This document shows positions 12,201-22,605 of a DNA stretch of 64,000 bases, in pieces. The notes under the pieces are model-generated. The model did not search any database. It saw only the letters and a list, made by a program, of their open reading frames with translations, and was not told the origin of the DNA. Within the stretch, counting starts at the first letter, position 1, and each line of letters opens with the position of its first letter. Origin of the DNA: Dromaius novaehollandiae (Eukaryota > Chordata > Aves > Casuariiformes > Dromaiidae); contig NC_088102.1 in assembly GCF_036370855.1 (NCBI RefSeq), positions 66,969,601-67,033,600 of the forward strand, in the 5' to 3' direction. The position numbers were made by a program, and so were the translations under genes.

Positions 12201-12675
12201 TGTCCGTGATGCCCAGGGTCCCATGATTGCCCTAGATCTCCTGTCCGTCCCAGGTCATAAACTCTGTAGCTACTGATGTATAAGTGAAGGGTGCCGTGTG
12301 GTTTGCTCATATTACCCTAGTTTTATTAAATCGGGCTGAAAACGGCTCCTGTGCTGAGCGTTTTATGCGGCCTCCTCTAGGTGCAGTGCCACGGCCCCCT
12401 GGGCAGGCAGAGTGGGCTCAAAGGGGCCGGAGGACTCTGGGCGTTGGAGGGGGAAAGCGTCAGGTGAACCGTGAGGGACCCTGCGATACCCACAGCCAAG
12501 AAACTCTTTCCACGTCCTCCCTCGGGGGGCTTCAGACCAGGCGCCGAGTGCCCAGCGCCGAGGCTCCCAGCCCCGTCCCCCCGCAGGGAAGCCCTCTCGG
12601 CTGCGTGGAGCCAAGCTGGAGAGACGGGCGTGCAGGCGGGTTCCTCTCTACTTACACTTCCTCGGTATCAGACAT
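253..12675 (-). CDS. TNNT3: Fast skeletal muscle troponin T, N-terminal coding part (gene runs off left edge)
   Basis: Troponin T anchors the troponin complex to tropomyosin on the thin filament of striated muscle. Only the N-terminal hypervariable region is in the window. The reading starts ATG-TCT-GAT-ACC-GAG-GAA (MSDTEEV), the standard vertebrate TnT start, followed by EHGEE, then a run of micro-exons rich in Glu with His, Ala, Val and Pro. Eleven coding exons are seen (12656-12675 coding, 11704-11720, 10851-10868, 8856-8867, 8134-8151, 6843-6857, 6472-6483, 5498-5509, 4050-4064, 1493-1504, 253-264), all with GT/AG borders. Every junction after exon 3 is phase 1, so cassette skipping keeps frame. 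Alternative splicing of this region is known to set fibre-type and developmental isoforms. The conserved exons that bind tropomyosin, troponin I and troponin C must lie to the left. TNNT1 and TNNT2 are less likely, given the HEEAH-like units, the APPP exon and the LSP1/PRR33 neighbours. Confidence 0.93.
1493..1504 (-). CDS. TNNT3: TNNT3 micro-exon, unit APPP
   Basis: A 12-nt exon, CTCCCCCTCCAG, preceded by CACTTCCTACTAAATGAAG and followed by GTATGTGATTT. Reads A-P-P-P in phase 1-1. An APPP segment is known in chicken fast TnT close to the end of the variable region. The acceptor tract is weak (purines at -3 to -8). Confidence 0.78.
2351..2400 (-). pseudogene. Dead TNNT3 micro-exon copy
   Basis: The flanking intron matches the functional units (GAAGTCACAT on one side; AAGTGCCAGCGAAGAAAAATAAAGGAATTAGAGC on the other, close to 4072-4116). 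The exon core is degraded: on the minus strand the donor has become GCATGT instead of GTATGT, and no 12-nt core with an AG before it remains. Best read as a decayed duplicate. Confidence 0.6.
3207..3222. repeat. Poly-C run (16 C)
   Basis: An uninterrupted run of 16 C in a TNNT3 intron, between the APPP and EVHEP exons. It is a likely length-variable site. Confidence 0.95.
4050..4064 (-). CDS. TNNT3: TNNT3 micro-exon, unit EVHEP
   Basis: A 15-nt exon, AAGTCCATGAACCAG, after TTCCCTCTTAAAG and before GTATGTGACTTC. Reads E-V-H-E-P in phase 1-1. AAAG|AAG is a tandem acceptor, so a 12-nt VHEP form is also possible. The VHEP unit is shared with mammalian and avian fast TnT. Confidence 0.84.
5498..5509 (-). 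CDS. TNNT3: TNNT3 micro-exon, unit AHEE
   Basis: A 12-nt exon, CTCACGAGGAAG, with acceptor CTTCCCACCTGCTAAAG and donor GTATGTGACGAG. Reads A-H-E-E in phase 1-1. Joined after VHEE it produces H-E-E-A-H, the exact spacing of the Tx motif. Confidence 0.84.
6472..6483 (-). CDS. TNNT3: TNNT3 micro-exon, unit VHEE
   Basis: A 12-nt exon, TCCACGAGGAAG, with acceptor CTTCCCACCTCAAG and donor GTATGTGACGTG. Reads V-H-E-E in phase 1-1. Differs from the exon at 5498-5509 at two core positions, and the nearby introns are alike. Confidence 0.84.
6843..6857 (-). CDS. TNNT3: TNNT3 micro-exon, unit EAHEA
   Basis: A 15-nt exon, AAGCTCATGAAGCAG, between CCTGCCTGCAG and GTACGTGAC. Reads E-A-H-E-A in phase 1-1. 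CAG|AAG is a tandem acceptor that could drop the first Glu. It sits in a locally GC- and CpG-rich stretch. Resembles the H(E/A)EAH units of the metal-binding Tx segment described in galliform breast-muscle TnT. Confidence 0.85.
7331..7437. repeat. AT-rich microsatellite-like tract
   Basis: Mostly alternating TA and ATT/ATA units, partly palindromic (TACGTAATATGTATTA), in the TNNT3 intron between the EEVQEE and EAHEA exons. It lies directly next to the GC-rich 6.6-7.3 kb stretch, a sharp change in composition. Confidence 0.8.
8134..8151 (-). CDS. TNNT3: TNNT3 micro-exon, unit EEVQEE
   Basis: An 18-nt exon with acceptor TTTCCCACCCACAG and donor GTATGTGAAAC. Reads E-E-V-Q-E-E. The acceptor is followed by AAGAAG, so CAG|AAG|AAG gives three tandem NAG acceptors. 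Use of the third would yield a 12-nt exon (V-Q-E-E) like its neighbours. All choices keep the frame. Confidence 0.86.
8602..8621. repeat. Poly-T run (20 T)
   Basis: A homopolymer in a TNNT3 intron, about 235 nt transcript-downstream of the AQEE exon on the minus strand. No recognisable retroposon body flanks it. Confidence 0.9.
8856..8867 (-). CDS. TNNT3: TNNT3 micro-exon, unit AQEE
   Basis: A 12-nt exon, CTCAGGAAGAAG, preceded by GCCCCCTGAAG and followed by GTATGTGACATG. Reads A-Q-E-E in phase 1-1. Its flanks (GTGTCATGGAACAAG on the acceptor side, CATGTCACATACC on the donor side, plus strand) are almost the same as those of the exon at 253-264, which points to a shared duplication origin. 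Confidence 0.85.
10851..10868 (-). CDS. TNNT3: TNNT3 micro-exon, unit EEYEEE
   Basis: An 18-nt exon with acceptor TTTCAATGCAG and donor GTAACA. With the leading G from the previous exon it reads E-E-Y-E-E-E. The Tyr unit matches the EEYEEE segment known from avian fast TnT. Symmetric phase 1-1 cassette. Confidence 0.87.
11238..11280. repeat. (TA)n microsatellite
   Basis: TATATATATATAG, then a second TA run, followed by TGTGTGTG. A compound dinucleotide repeat in the intron between TNNT3 exon 3 and the EEYEEE exon. Confidence 0.85.
11704..11720 (-). CDS. TNNT3: TNNT3 exon 3
   Basis: A 17-nt exon between CTCTCACAG and GTAAGTC. The first G completes the Val codon from exon 2, then GAG CAC GGA GAG GAG G gives E-H-G-E-E and leaves one base. 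It converts phase 2 to the phase 1 used by the whole micro-exon array, so unlike the later exons it cannot be skipped without a frameshift. Matches the VEHGE segment of vertebrate fast TnT. Confidence 0.9.
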
Positions 12676-12690
12676 GTCGGCGGTAAGTTT
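12656..12690 (-). CDS. TNNT3: TNNT3 exon 2 (start-codon exon)
   Basis: A 35-nt exon. The acceptor is TTGCCTAG (intron side from 12691). It has 15 nt of 5' UTR, then ATG at 12675-12673 and 20 coding nt giving MSDTEE plus GT of a split Val codon. The donor is GTAAGTAG (12655 downward). The ATG follows GCCGAC, a reasonable context. This is the invariant start of vertebrate fast TnT, so the start choice is secure. Confidence 0.93.
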
Positions 12691-15600
12691 CTAGGCAAAA
12701 AGAAAAAGGAGAAAAAGAAAGTGTTATTTGCAAGAGAGCCTTCTAAAAAATTCTAAGGCAGAAGCAGATGGGTTGACATTTGAAGACGAAAAAAGCAAGG
12801 CATCTGATTTCCCGCACACCAGCCAATCCCTCACCAACACTGCCATTTTCGGAGCAACCCGGACCTTGGCCAGCCAGGTCAAACGAGAAGGAGAGGGCAA
12901 AGGAAAAGATCGTCTGGAAAGATAAGCCCCACCAATTCAGCCTCCTAGCACGGATAGGCTCAAGAGGTGAAAAGTTCAAATCTGGACCTGGCTTTAAGTT
13001 ACAAAGATGTCCAAAGTTCACAGAGGCCGGAGCAGGCCAAGGTGTCCTCTCACACCCGTTTGACATTTGCATCGCTCCAAAGAGACTAGAGAAATTTTCC
13101 CTTCTTTTGTGCTAGTGGAAGGACACTGGCTCCAAAGCATTAGTCAGGGCTAAACAACAGGAAAAAGTAGATATATGCAGGAAGCTCTCAAGTAAGTACC
13201 TGTAGGTAGTGCTTGGCTTATACAGCTGATTAATGAACAATAACCTGATTAGCTTGGGATGAAAACTGGCCAAATTCACAGTTAGAGAGTCCACATTAAT
13301 ATAACCAGTTGTACCCATTGCAACAAACCCTTGCACCATATGGCAGAAACAAATTCATCAGTGGCACTTACTTTGCTTGCACTTCTGTGCAGTCTGAGTC
13401 ACAGGCTAAGCTCTGGCCAATGGCCCCAGACAGCTGGAGAAGGGGCAACACAGCCCTGAAAAATTCAAGGGCCGGACAGGACAACTCTGCCCGTCTTTTC
13501 CAGGCCCCAAATATGTCAGATCCTCAGCTGGAGCAAGGCAGAACAGCTCTGCTAACTGGGGAGTACGGCATAATTTGTAGCATCAGGGTGGGTATTGGTG
13601 CTACGATTTGCTAGTGAGGGACCGGAGGAAAAACCTTGAGCTGGGAAGTCATCGTCTTTGAATGCCGCTGAACCACCAATGTTGCGCTCTGCACATCACG
13701 CAGAGCTTTAATATGGCAGGTGTATAACACTACGACTCTTAAAAGCACTAGCTGCCCCAAGGCGAGGGGAAAGGAGGTGGGGAAGGGCCCTCCAAAACGT
13801 CCTTCAGATCAGCGACGGGTCTTAAATTAGTAAAGCAGGCTCCTCCTCACTGGGAAACCCAAACCGTGACTTTCATGAGTCCATTACTCAGCTGATATAT
13901 GAGAGATGTCTTGAAGGAGCAGGTGGACTGATATGGGTTCAAAAAGAACAACTGCAGCTCAGCGGCTTTCTATTTCAGAGGAATACAGTAATCCCGCAGG
14001 CTCCAACCCTGCCCTATAAGGGACCCTCTCTCCGTTCCCCAGCAATGATCCTGGACACCACACGTAAACACCAAAGGGATTTAAAACCTCCACATCCTAA
14101 GCAGTGACCAACAGCCAGCATTTTTTGTTCCGTTTCCTCAGTTGTCCTCTTTCCCTCTTCCACCGCCTCCAAGGCAGTGCCAGCAGTGGCGAGCAGCAGG
14201 AGGGCAGGCCGATCTGCTGCAGGATCTCCCTCTCCCTCCATGTACCCACAGGCCTGCGGCTCTACAGTCACCCCCATCTCTGGGGAGACACAGGAGAAAC
14301 CTGGGATTAAACCCCTGCCTGGGACGCGTGAGCTTTGGGCTCGGCGGTCTCTTGCTCACAGGCTTTTGTAGGGCTGCTTTTTAACTCGGCACCCTGATTG
14401 CCCACTCCACCAGCGCAACAGCAGTGCCCAGAGCACTTCGGGGTCTCACCCTGCTGGGGTGAAACCCATCTCTAGGTAAAATTTCAGCTCTGTGAAAGGT
14501 GCTTCTTTGGCATCAATTCATGCCAGTAATTCTGTTACTTATTTGGATGCCTCTCTCCCCTTACCTTTTTCATTTAGATCATCAGAGCTTCAGAATAAAG
14601 ACTGTCTGCACAGTGCCTAGCAAAATGATAGTTTTCTAATCTCACTTCTGCCTCCAAAAATTATTCAGGTTATTACTAAAAACATCTGACAATACTGTTT
14701 TATACAGCGGGACTGCAGAGCTTGCACTGGCAAAAGCTTGCAGAGTGCGGGTCCTAGATGGCCGGCTACTGGCTTCTTCCAGAATACGTGATCTGTAAGA
14801 CTCCGGGCTGTGCCTTATCCTCCCATCGTTTCTGCCTTTAATTTACAGGCATAGATTTCACTGTTCCAAAGGGGGAGCAAAAAAGAGGATTTTTGAAAGG
14901 CTTTGGGCTAAACTCCTCCTCCACCTCCCCACTCGCGCGCCAGTGGCACAGAGGATAATACCGCTGTACGCTGCAGAAGAAGACAGCCCGAGCGCTCCAC
15001 GTACGCATACGTAAAGGGAACGAGTCGTGTTTGGTACAGGACAAGCACGTAACGCAGTGCCTGCTGCTCTCTCCAAGCCCATCGAAGTCAATGGGAGCCT
15101 TTGCACTCGGGCTTTCTATTAACAGTTATGGGATGAGCTCATCTAGTCTCCAGTCTAGCTTTAAGGACAGCTTGCTGCTGAGGGTTGTCGTATTGGCTAT
15201 CCCCCTAGACCCGTCCATATTTGCTGATCTAAGAGCTGCAGAAGCCAGTGGGATTTTGCGAGGCATCTGTCAGAGTGCCATAAAAGCCAAACGAGAACGC
15301 CAGAGTTTCCGACACCGTGAGACCCCAGCCCGGAGGGGGTTCCTGGGTCCCGGATAATGGGAAATAATACAAGCGCTTTGGCAGAATCTGGGCAGAGATT
15401 GGCCAGGCTCAAGAACAGCTGCAGAAGTCCCACAGCCTTGAAAAGGAGACAAAAAAACTCCAGACTTTCTCGCAAGTTACCTCTGGGCCAAGTGTTCGGC
15501 CAAGTTTGCTCACTCTCTCAGGACGACCTGGCACGCAAGGCCAGGCTGGCTACCAGTGCCCTTGCTGGGCTCACTGGAAACCCGGAAAGGTCTCGCCTAA

Positions 15601-18212
15601 AACAGACGTGACTGTCCACACTGCAGCATTCAAAACCTCCGCTGGTCCCAGTAGCCAAATGCACAGACCAGAGCAACGTGAAGACCACAGGCCACCTGGT
15701 AGCTCTGCGAGAGACAAAAAGGCTCTTTGATTCCCAGCACCGTCCACGTAGCTAACTGTCCTTAAAGTGACAAATAGAATGAAACCATATTTACATCCCG
15801 AAGGCAATAAAGAAAGCGATCCACAACGAGCAATATTTTTTGCAGTTGGGATAAAGTTTACTGAAGTCAATGGAAAGACTCCAGCTGGCTCTGGATTACC
15901 CTGCGGTGGAAAGCACATTACACAGCAAATGCAGCCTGAGATTAAGCCTGTTAGCACCTTGAGGCAATAGCTGGGTTTTGTTTGCACAGTGGCAGAAAAC
16001 GGGGTCTGCTCTTGACTGAGGTTTAAGGACGTAATAAAATCAATTAGCTAATAATGCCCACCATTTGGAAGGAAACCAAAACGGATAAGAAAGTTTTGCC
16101 AGTCAGAACGTCCTGCCTCTTCCTACCCCTCAAGGTGGAAGCAAAAGTTGTTTTCTGCATTTCATTCAAGCTTAAACCCCAAAATGTTTCTTTTCTAATT
16201 TTATTTGCTTAAGTTCTTGAGGCACTAGTGTTTTTCCATTCAGAAATTAAGTTCTCAGACACTCACGCTCCCTTCCCTTCCAACGCAGTGATTTTATTGC
16301 TTGCCCCTCTGAATGACAGAGGGTCAACTAGAAAGGTAAATACCCCATTCCTCATCAAATCCAAGTGGATGGGGGGGGTCTGCGACCATGCCGAGCACAC
16401 TGTCGGCTCGTCCCACCTCTCACTCAGAACTCCGTGTCCCTTTCGGCCCAAAACAGTCCTGTTCTTGGCTTAAGGAGAAGAGTCGTCACATCCCAAGAAG
16501 CATCTTAACAGCTGAGAATGCCTCCATCTGCCAGCTGAGAGGAGGAATTCGCCCCCTGCACCTCGGGGGCCATCCCTGGAAATAACCCGCCCATCAGTCA
16601 CGCTCCCCCCGCAGCCAGGCGCTGCCTGCCATACAAGGGATGCAAGGTAGCAAGAGCGCTGCCGAAAGAGGGGGAGGAAGAAAGTGGACGTGCATCAAAG
16701 ATCAGACCTGGCAGGAACAGCTAGCAGGCGAGAAGGCTGGGTACGATCTACCGAGGAGCAGATGGCTGTGGTTCCCTGGCAGGAGCGTCTGCAAACCTCG
16801 CGCGTCTGATAGTATTTTGTGTGTATTTCTTCCAGCCCTTCTCCCTCCTCCCCCAAGTTTTACCCTTCATTTCTGAACCGCTCACTAGTTTCACAGCGAG
16901 TGTTTCTCCCCGTGGGGGCTGCGAAGCTGTGCATCTCAGCTGCACCCCAGCGCGACCGTAACAACGGAGCAGGGGGACCCGGAGGGTGCAGGGAGCAGGG
17001 CCCACCACGCTGCGTGCTCCACAAACAACTCCTCGCCCCCAAAACGTGCTAAGTTTTCTGGTCAGCGTGATCCAGACTATGGGGTTTGCTAGGAACAAGA
17101 AGGCTGAGAGAGGGAACTAGCCGCTGCCTTCGCCCTGTTGCGTGCACCGACCTCCCCAGCCCTCAGCAGCCACCTGCAGCCCTGCCAGCTTGCTGGAGCT
17201 CCTCCAGTGCAAACTGCTAACGTCCTGGTTTAACAAGTGTTTTACATCCCTGAAGCTCATCCTCCCTCGAGGCCGGGAGCAGGGCCAGACCCAGCTGCGT
17301 TAGCATCATGCACTCGCCCTGCTGGAGGCTAGGCGAAGGGGGTCTCGGGGGGGGGGCTACGCTCATTACCACGCTCTTTCCTCGGCGGTGCGGTGGCTGC
17401 TGCTGTGCCACCCCGTGCGTCTTCGCGTGCCACCACCCTCCGGGTGGCCGTGCCAGCCTGGGCGGCTCGCAGCGTTGCCCCTCCGCAGGATGCCACCGTG
17501 GGGACACCCCAGGCAGGGGGCTGCCGGGGGCAGTAACCCCTTCCGGGCGGTCAGGTCAGCCACGCACACAGGTTTGGAGCAGCAGCAGCTTCGCAAAAGC
17601 AGCATCTTGCAGCGCTGAATTTACCATCGCCTCCTCTGCCCCTGCGCTACTGTGCACACACGTGGTTTCTTTTTCAATTATCTTTTTTTTTCTTTGGGGA
17701 AGAGGAATTTTCCATGACTACACTCCTCTTTTTCAGCTCTCCCTCAGGATCCCATATCCAGCAGCCTTCGTGGCCGTGGAAGCCTCCCCGATGAGCACCG
17801 GTGCCTGCACGCCGTCCCTCCAGCCTCAGCCCTTCCCTTTTCCCAGCGACACAGCGAACGCTTGCCTCACGCTGTTGCAGGGAGTTTTCCTGTGTGCTAC
17901 ATGCGTCTCCTTTACCCCTAGAGAAGTCATTTCACTCTCAAGCTCAGGCTCTCGGCTTTGGAGGAGCCTTTTCCCCACCACCGACCCTTGCAGGTTCCTT
18001 CGAGATCAGAGCACCTGAGTCTCCACAGGTGATGTGAGCCCTGAGCAATGCCAAACCAAATCCCCAAGCCAGGAAGGAAAAGTGCCTTTTCTTTAGCTGG
18101 GAGGCTCAACACTACACACGTGCCCGGATCCAGCCGCCGGCACCCCTCCCCTGAAGCTTCCCCATTCAAACCCAGGCTCGAACCCACGCGACGTCCCTTG
18201 AGCTCAGCTTAC
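12691..18212 (-). other. TNNT3 intron 1 (inferred), no further gene seen
   Basis: The sequence between the start-codon exon and the proposed exon 1. I see no coding exon on either strand. Around 14590-14640 a short stretch (ACTGTCTGCACAGTGCCTAG) resembles the reverse of an old amniote interspersed repeat. CpG-rich patches occur at about 17.28-17.60 kb. The longer open frames here have no recognisable composition and are taken as chance. Confidence 0.5.
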
Positions 18213-18278
18213 CTGGGAGGAGGAAGAGGAGAGAAGCGCCGAGCTCCCTGCCGAAGGGCACAGGCTGGGGATCTGCAC
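18213..18278 (-). other. TNNT3: Probable TNNT3 exon 1 (5' UTR)
   Basis: Noncoding exon proposed from a good donor (CCTCCTCCCAG|GTAAGCTGAG, donor at 18212-18211) about 66 nt downstream of a TATA-like box. The upper end is estimated from TATA spacing, not seen directly. The exon contains a pyrimidine tract just before the donor. It would join exon 2 (12690) across a 5.5-kb intron. No other donor with a comparable promoter was found between 12.7 and 20 kb. Confidence 0.55.
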
Positions 18279-18303
18279 GCGCTCCGAGGTGATGCCGCTC
18301 TCA

Positions 18304-18345
18304 AGTTATAGTGACATTTGATCGTCTGGAGGAGCCGATTGGCCC
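18304..18345 (-). promoter_or_regulatory. TNNT3 core promoter: TATA-like box and CCAAT box
   Basis: On the minus strand CTATAACT lies at 18311-18304. GGCCAATCGG (CCAAT box) lies at about 18344-18335, some 30 nt further upstream. The spacing fits a TATA promoter starting transcription near 18278. An MCAT element (CATTCCT, the TEAD-binding motif common in troponin promoters) reads on the minus strand at 18617-18611, about 340 nt upstream of the predicted start. The assignment is inferred from motifs and position only. Confidence 0.55.
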
Positions 18346-18362
18346 CACGGGCCGCTGTGCTG

Positions 18363-18436
18363 GCAGGGAAGGGAAGGGAAGGGAGCGCACACAGGTGGGG
18401 GGGGGAGAGGAAGGGAAAGGAAGGGAAGGGGAAAAA
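18363..18436. repeat. Purine-rich GGGAA-type simple repeat next to TNNT3 promoter
   Basis: Two blocks of imperfect GGGAA/GGAAA repeats separated by a run of eight G, all purines on the plus strand and hence CT-rich on the TNNT3 sense strand. It lies between the CCAAT box and the upstream MCAT motif. Such polypurine tracts can be nuclease-sensitive. Confidence 0.75.
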
Positions 18437-21400
18437 AAGGTCACACCATGTATAGGAGCAGCTGGAGGAATTGCACAGATTACGCTAAGATGGGAGGGAC
18501 ATGCTTGGAGAAAAAACTCCAAGGCTTGCATTTCTATATTTACAACCCCAGCAGGCAAGTGAAGCTTAAAGAGGGGTATCTGAGGCAAAGGCACGGGAGC
18601 CTCTTGGGCCAGGAATGAAACGTGGGCCCCACAGAGGTCTTTGGTGCACGGTCTCTACTTAAAGCACGGTCATGGCCTGCCAGCTTTTGCAATCTCAGAG
18701 CTATTTCCCCAGCAGCGTCCTCTCCTCTCCGGGCCAGGCAGGGGCTCTTCCTGCTGCCGCTCGCAATGCAAAGACTGTGGGTGCACCGCAGAGTCAGGGT
18801 TTGCAAAGAGCTCGGGGACCTTCTGCTGGCAGAGGCTCTTGGAAGTGAGCAGAGTCACAGGGCACACAAGAAATCAGAAGCATGGGGGATGCGCGTGCGT
18901 ACAAGTAGGAGCACCCACCTCTCCAAGGAGAGCAGGGGTCTGTCAGGGCTCAGGAAGACCTGGGACAAGAAGCCACAGCACGGCAGAAACAGCAAGCGAG
19001 GTTGCTGGACCGCTTCCCCAAACCGCACTCAGGGTCCTTTTCAGCACGCAAAGAAAGCGTTATTTAAGCAAGGACACCTCGGAGAGGCCCCACAGTTGCC
19101 ACGATGAGTGGTGAGGGCTCTGCCAGTCCCTGGGGACAGAGAAACCAGCAGCGGCAGCCAAAGAGTGGCGGGGTTTCTCCTCCCGAGCGCTCCCCGCAGT
19201 TGCGCGGCTTTGCCGGTAGAGGTTTGCCCAGCCCCGCGCAACCCTCCAGAGCAAGGTCTCCATTTCACTAACGCCCGCAGGCTCCATCCGTGCCCTCCCT
19301 CGGCTCCGTCTCCCCTTGGCAGGGATCCCCTGCAATGCGGACCGTGCCCACCGGTGTGCCTGGCAGCTCGAGCACCCCCTTTCTCCCAGCCTGTAAGAGC
19401 AGAGAAAACCTTTAAGAGCCGTGGGGCAGGCAGTATTTTTGGCGGGTGTCGCACACCGGTTCCTGCCCACTCTTTCCCTGCTGCTTGTAGGGAAGGGTCC
19501 CAAAGCAAAGATGTAGAGACAAGCTTTTAGAGCCGCGGAGCGGGGAGCACAGCGCTGCGACCTCCAGCCATCGCTCAGCCTTCACCAGGTAACGTACACG
19601 AGCTAACACCTCTTCCCAAGCTTGCGTTCGGCAGCTTATCCCCTCACCTCCCTCCCCTCAAACCAGCTGGAGCCGATGCTTTTACGTGTTGGGCGGGAGG
19701 GGGACGGTGCAGACGGGCTTGCACCGCTCCTCGGCGCTGCGGTCTAGGGCAGGAGGAGTTTGGTGGAGGAGCCGGGGGGATCCCACGCTGCCGAGGGGAG
19801 TGACTCTGGCACAGGGATGCACTGCAGGAATAGGTATTGCAGCCTTCGCTCCTTATTTCCACCAAAAGCACTAATGCAGCTTCCACGCTGCCTTTTCAGC
19901 ATCTTTAAGCATTTTTGCTGCCTTTCCCCGGATCATTCTCACGAGGCGCTCCACCGGCTGGGCACACCTCCAAGAAACACTGCGTTCGTCCAAACCGGCA
20001 GTAGAGCAGGGATGCATCGGAGGGGAACCCCCAGCTGTGTCTCCTTTTATGTCAGCAGTGGGCCCTCTTGGGCAACAGCACCCACCAGCCCCCTTCGCCT
20101 GCCCATTATAGGCTGTCCCCGTGCGTGACAGGGTGCCTTGACGCATCTCCCACGCGGAGGTGCGCTGGCAGAGCTGGGCAAAGGACAGAACGGGACAGAG
20201 CCTGCCTGCCTTCCCTGCGCCCACCGTTAGCTGCTCAGGCCGGTCTGGTGCACAAAGAAGGGATAAACATGGGATTAGCTAGCTAAAAAGAAAGTGCGTG
20301 TTTGTGTGTGTGCGTAAAGCCTGGGCTTGTAAGAGGGCAGTTTTCAGCAGCTGTAAAGTTGGCTGGCTCCCTTATTCCCATCTGGCCCATTTGCCTCCAG
20401 GCATTGGCAGGAGCAGGGTGAGCATCTTGTGCAATTGCACAGCCTTTGACTGGTACTGCCTGCGCATCAGCTGGGAGGAGGCAAGCACCACGCTAGGAGC
20501 TCCTGCATCACTCCAGATCCCCCCTAACCATCAAGACAAACACGATGTTGACATCGGTAACGTGAGGGACAGATAACCACATGTTTCTACCTGCTGCTGA
20601 AACATCTGCTTGGCTTTTTACAGTACTGCTGGGTCTCAGGCATCCAGTCTCAGCACCTTGCTTTGCACTGCACAGCTCCATGGTCATTCCCAGGGATAGG
20701 GCAGCAGGGTCTGTAAGCTCCTCTGTCTGAGAGGGAAGACAGATTAGATTTAAATGTTGCATCTCTTTGATTCCCACACACATATCTATGCTTACCTGTT
20801 CCCAAGCTGGACATACTGGGCAAGTGCTCCACACAACGGCCATCTTCATGTTATGCATCGTGTCTGTGCGCCATCTTCCCCATCTCCACCCCGTGCACGT
20901 GTCCTGTGCGCTTAGCGGGTCACCTGCCAGCTCCCGGGGCATCCGTGCGCCTGCTGCATCGGCTCCGCTGGGAACGCGTGCGTTCACATCATGCTCTGTG
21001 TGATGTTTCCAGTCCCAGCATAGTCTGGTCCCCCTCTTCACGCACAGCTGAAGGGATGTGTATCATCCCTCTGAAAGGTGCCTTTTCCAATGCCCACGTT
21101 CTCCAGTAGCTCCACTGTCATCTGCTTCACAACTATATCACAGCCGAGACTCACTGCCACTGCACGTTTCATGCTTTGCCCTTTCTCCCCTTCATAGGTT
21201 TTTTCCCCAGCTTTGGCACATAACTAATTCTCTCCAATACTCTCTTCAGGCCTTAGCCCCCTGCTTCCTACATGTACCATACATCTAGTCCTTACTTCAC
21301 CTTTCGATGCTGTACACCAGTTTCATTCACAACCTGCAACATTTTCCGTCGGCTTTGCCTCTGTTTATGGCAGACCCTCCTGCTCTAGGACACGTATTTC

Positions 21401-22524
21401 GTGCTGTCTCGGTATCATCTCCTCTCCTTGCACAACAGCCCCTGCACGGTGAGCTGCCCGCAGTACACCCGCATCAGCCCAGAGAAGGAGCAGCCGACCT
21501 CCAGCACCTCACATTCGCTGCTGGTCGCGTGCGCCAAACAACGGAAAGGTGTTAGCTCAGGGGTAGTCATGGCCTCAAGAGCTACAGGATTTTGTTAGGT
21601 TGAGGGTGCAGCGAGGACCTGCCTTTGGAGAACCCCTCTCATCTATCACACAGCAACCTAGCGAGGAAAGAGCACTAAAACCAAGAGGCATGTGTGCCGA
21701 TCACGTGTGTGAACCAGAGTCTCAAACTCCATAAAGTCCTTCTGCATGCCGACTTCAAACCAGAGGTCTGGTATGCTTTTACAGTAACAGCATCCTCACC
21801 TGGCAGAGGAAACCCAAAACCAACATTCCCATTTGAATAGGAGCTGGAGCCTGGGACAGAGACCTGCAGAAATTGCGCCTAGGTAACCTACCCGAATATC
21901 GCATTTCTGTCCGGTAGGTAGGAGCGTCCAGCCTGGTTATTTGAGACAGTCCACGAGGAATACACTGCATAGCAGGCTTGCTTGCATGGGAGCCGTAATC
22001 AGCCTTCTCATGTTTTCTGGCTGCTGGCTGACCTATCGAAGCAGTCCGGTGAACTCAGGGAGAGGTCAGCGAGGCTGTAAATGCAGTTCCCCAGAGATAT
22101 GCACATGGTTGCCCAGATAATTTAACAAACTGCGGAAAGATACACACCTCTGCTCCACAGCCAGATGCTCGTCTGGGTTTTATACCACCACGCTACGTGC
22201 TCACTGTGCACAGGAGTCAATGCCAGCATTTCCATGGGTCACTGGGTTGTACAGCTGGCTGCTCAGCCAGTTAGCTGGAAAAGCACTGCAAAAGTGCATC
22301 TGAAAATCACTGCACAACCCTAGAAGTCCAAAACCCTACCTGTGGTGCAGCTTCATATTCAAGGACTACAGGGTTTTTATTTACAGACAGCAACATCCTT
22401 TATAAAACAGCCTTTTTTAACAGCCCAGTATTACATAAGCAAGATTAACTCCCAAAATGAAACAACACTTTTCACTTATTTACTGACTACTCACCCTGAG
22501 CAAACTGATCTGATATCGAAATGA

Positions 22525-22605
22525 ACCTGCTTTTGCCAGGGGGTCAGACCAGGTGATCTCCTGAGGTCCCTCCTCACCCAAAATTATCCCGTGATGCTGC
22601 ACAAA
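22525..22605 (+). mobile_element. CR1 LINE 3'-end fragment
   Basis: GGGGGTCAGACCAGGTGATC followed by CTGAGGTCCCTCCTCACCCA and an ATCCCGTGATG tail matches the well-known 3' end of chicken repeat 1 (CR1). It is heavily 5'-truncated, as usual for CR1, and diverged. Confidence 0.8.

Noticed and set aside
17308..18018. 236-codon plus-strand open frame in the TNNT3 intron
   Set aside because: Cys- and Pro-rich chance frame in GC-rich DNA, with no recognisable domain and no supporting signals.
20508..21041. 177-codon minus-strand frame
   Set aside because: Cys/Trp/Met-rich mixture without motifs or splice context. Treated as chance.
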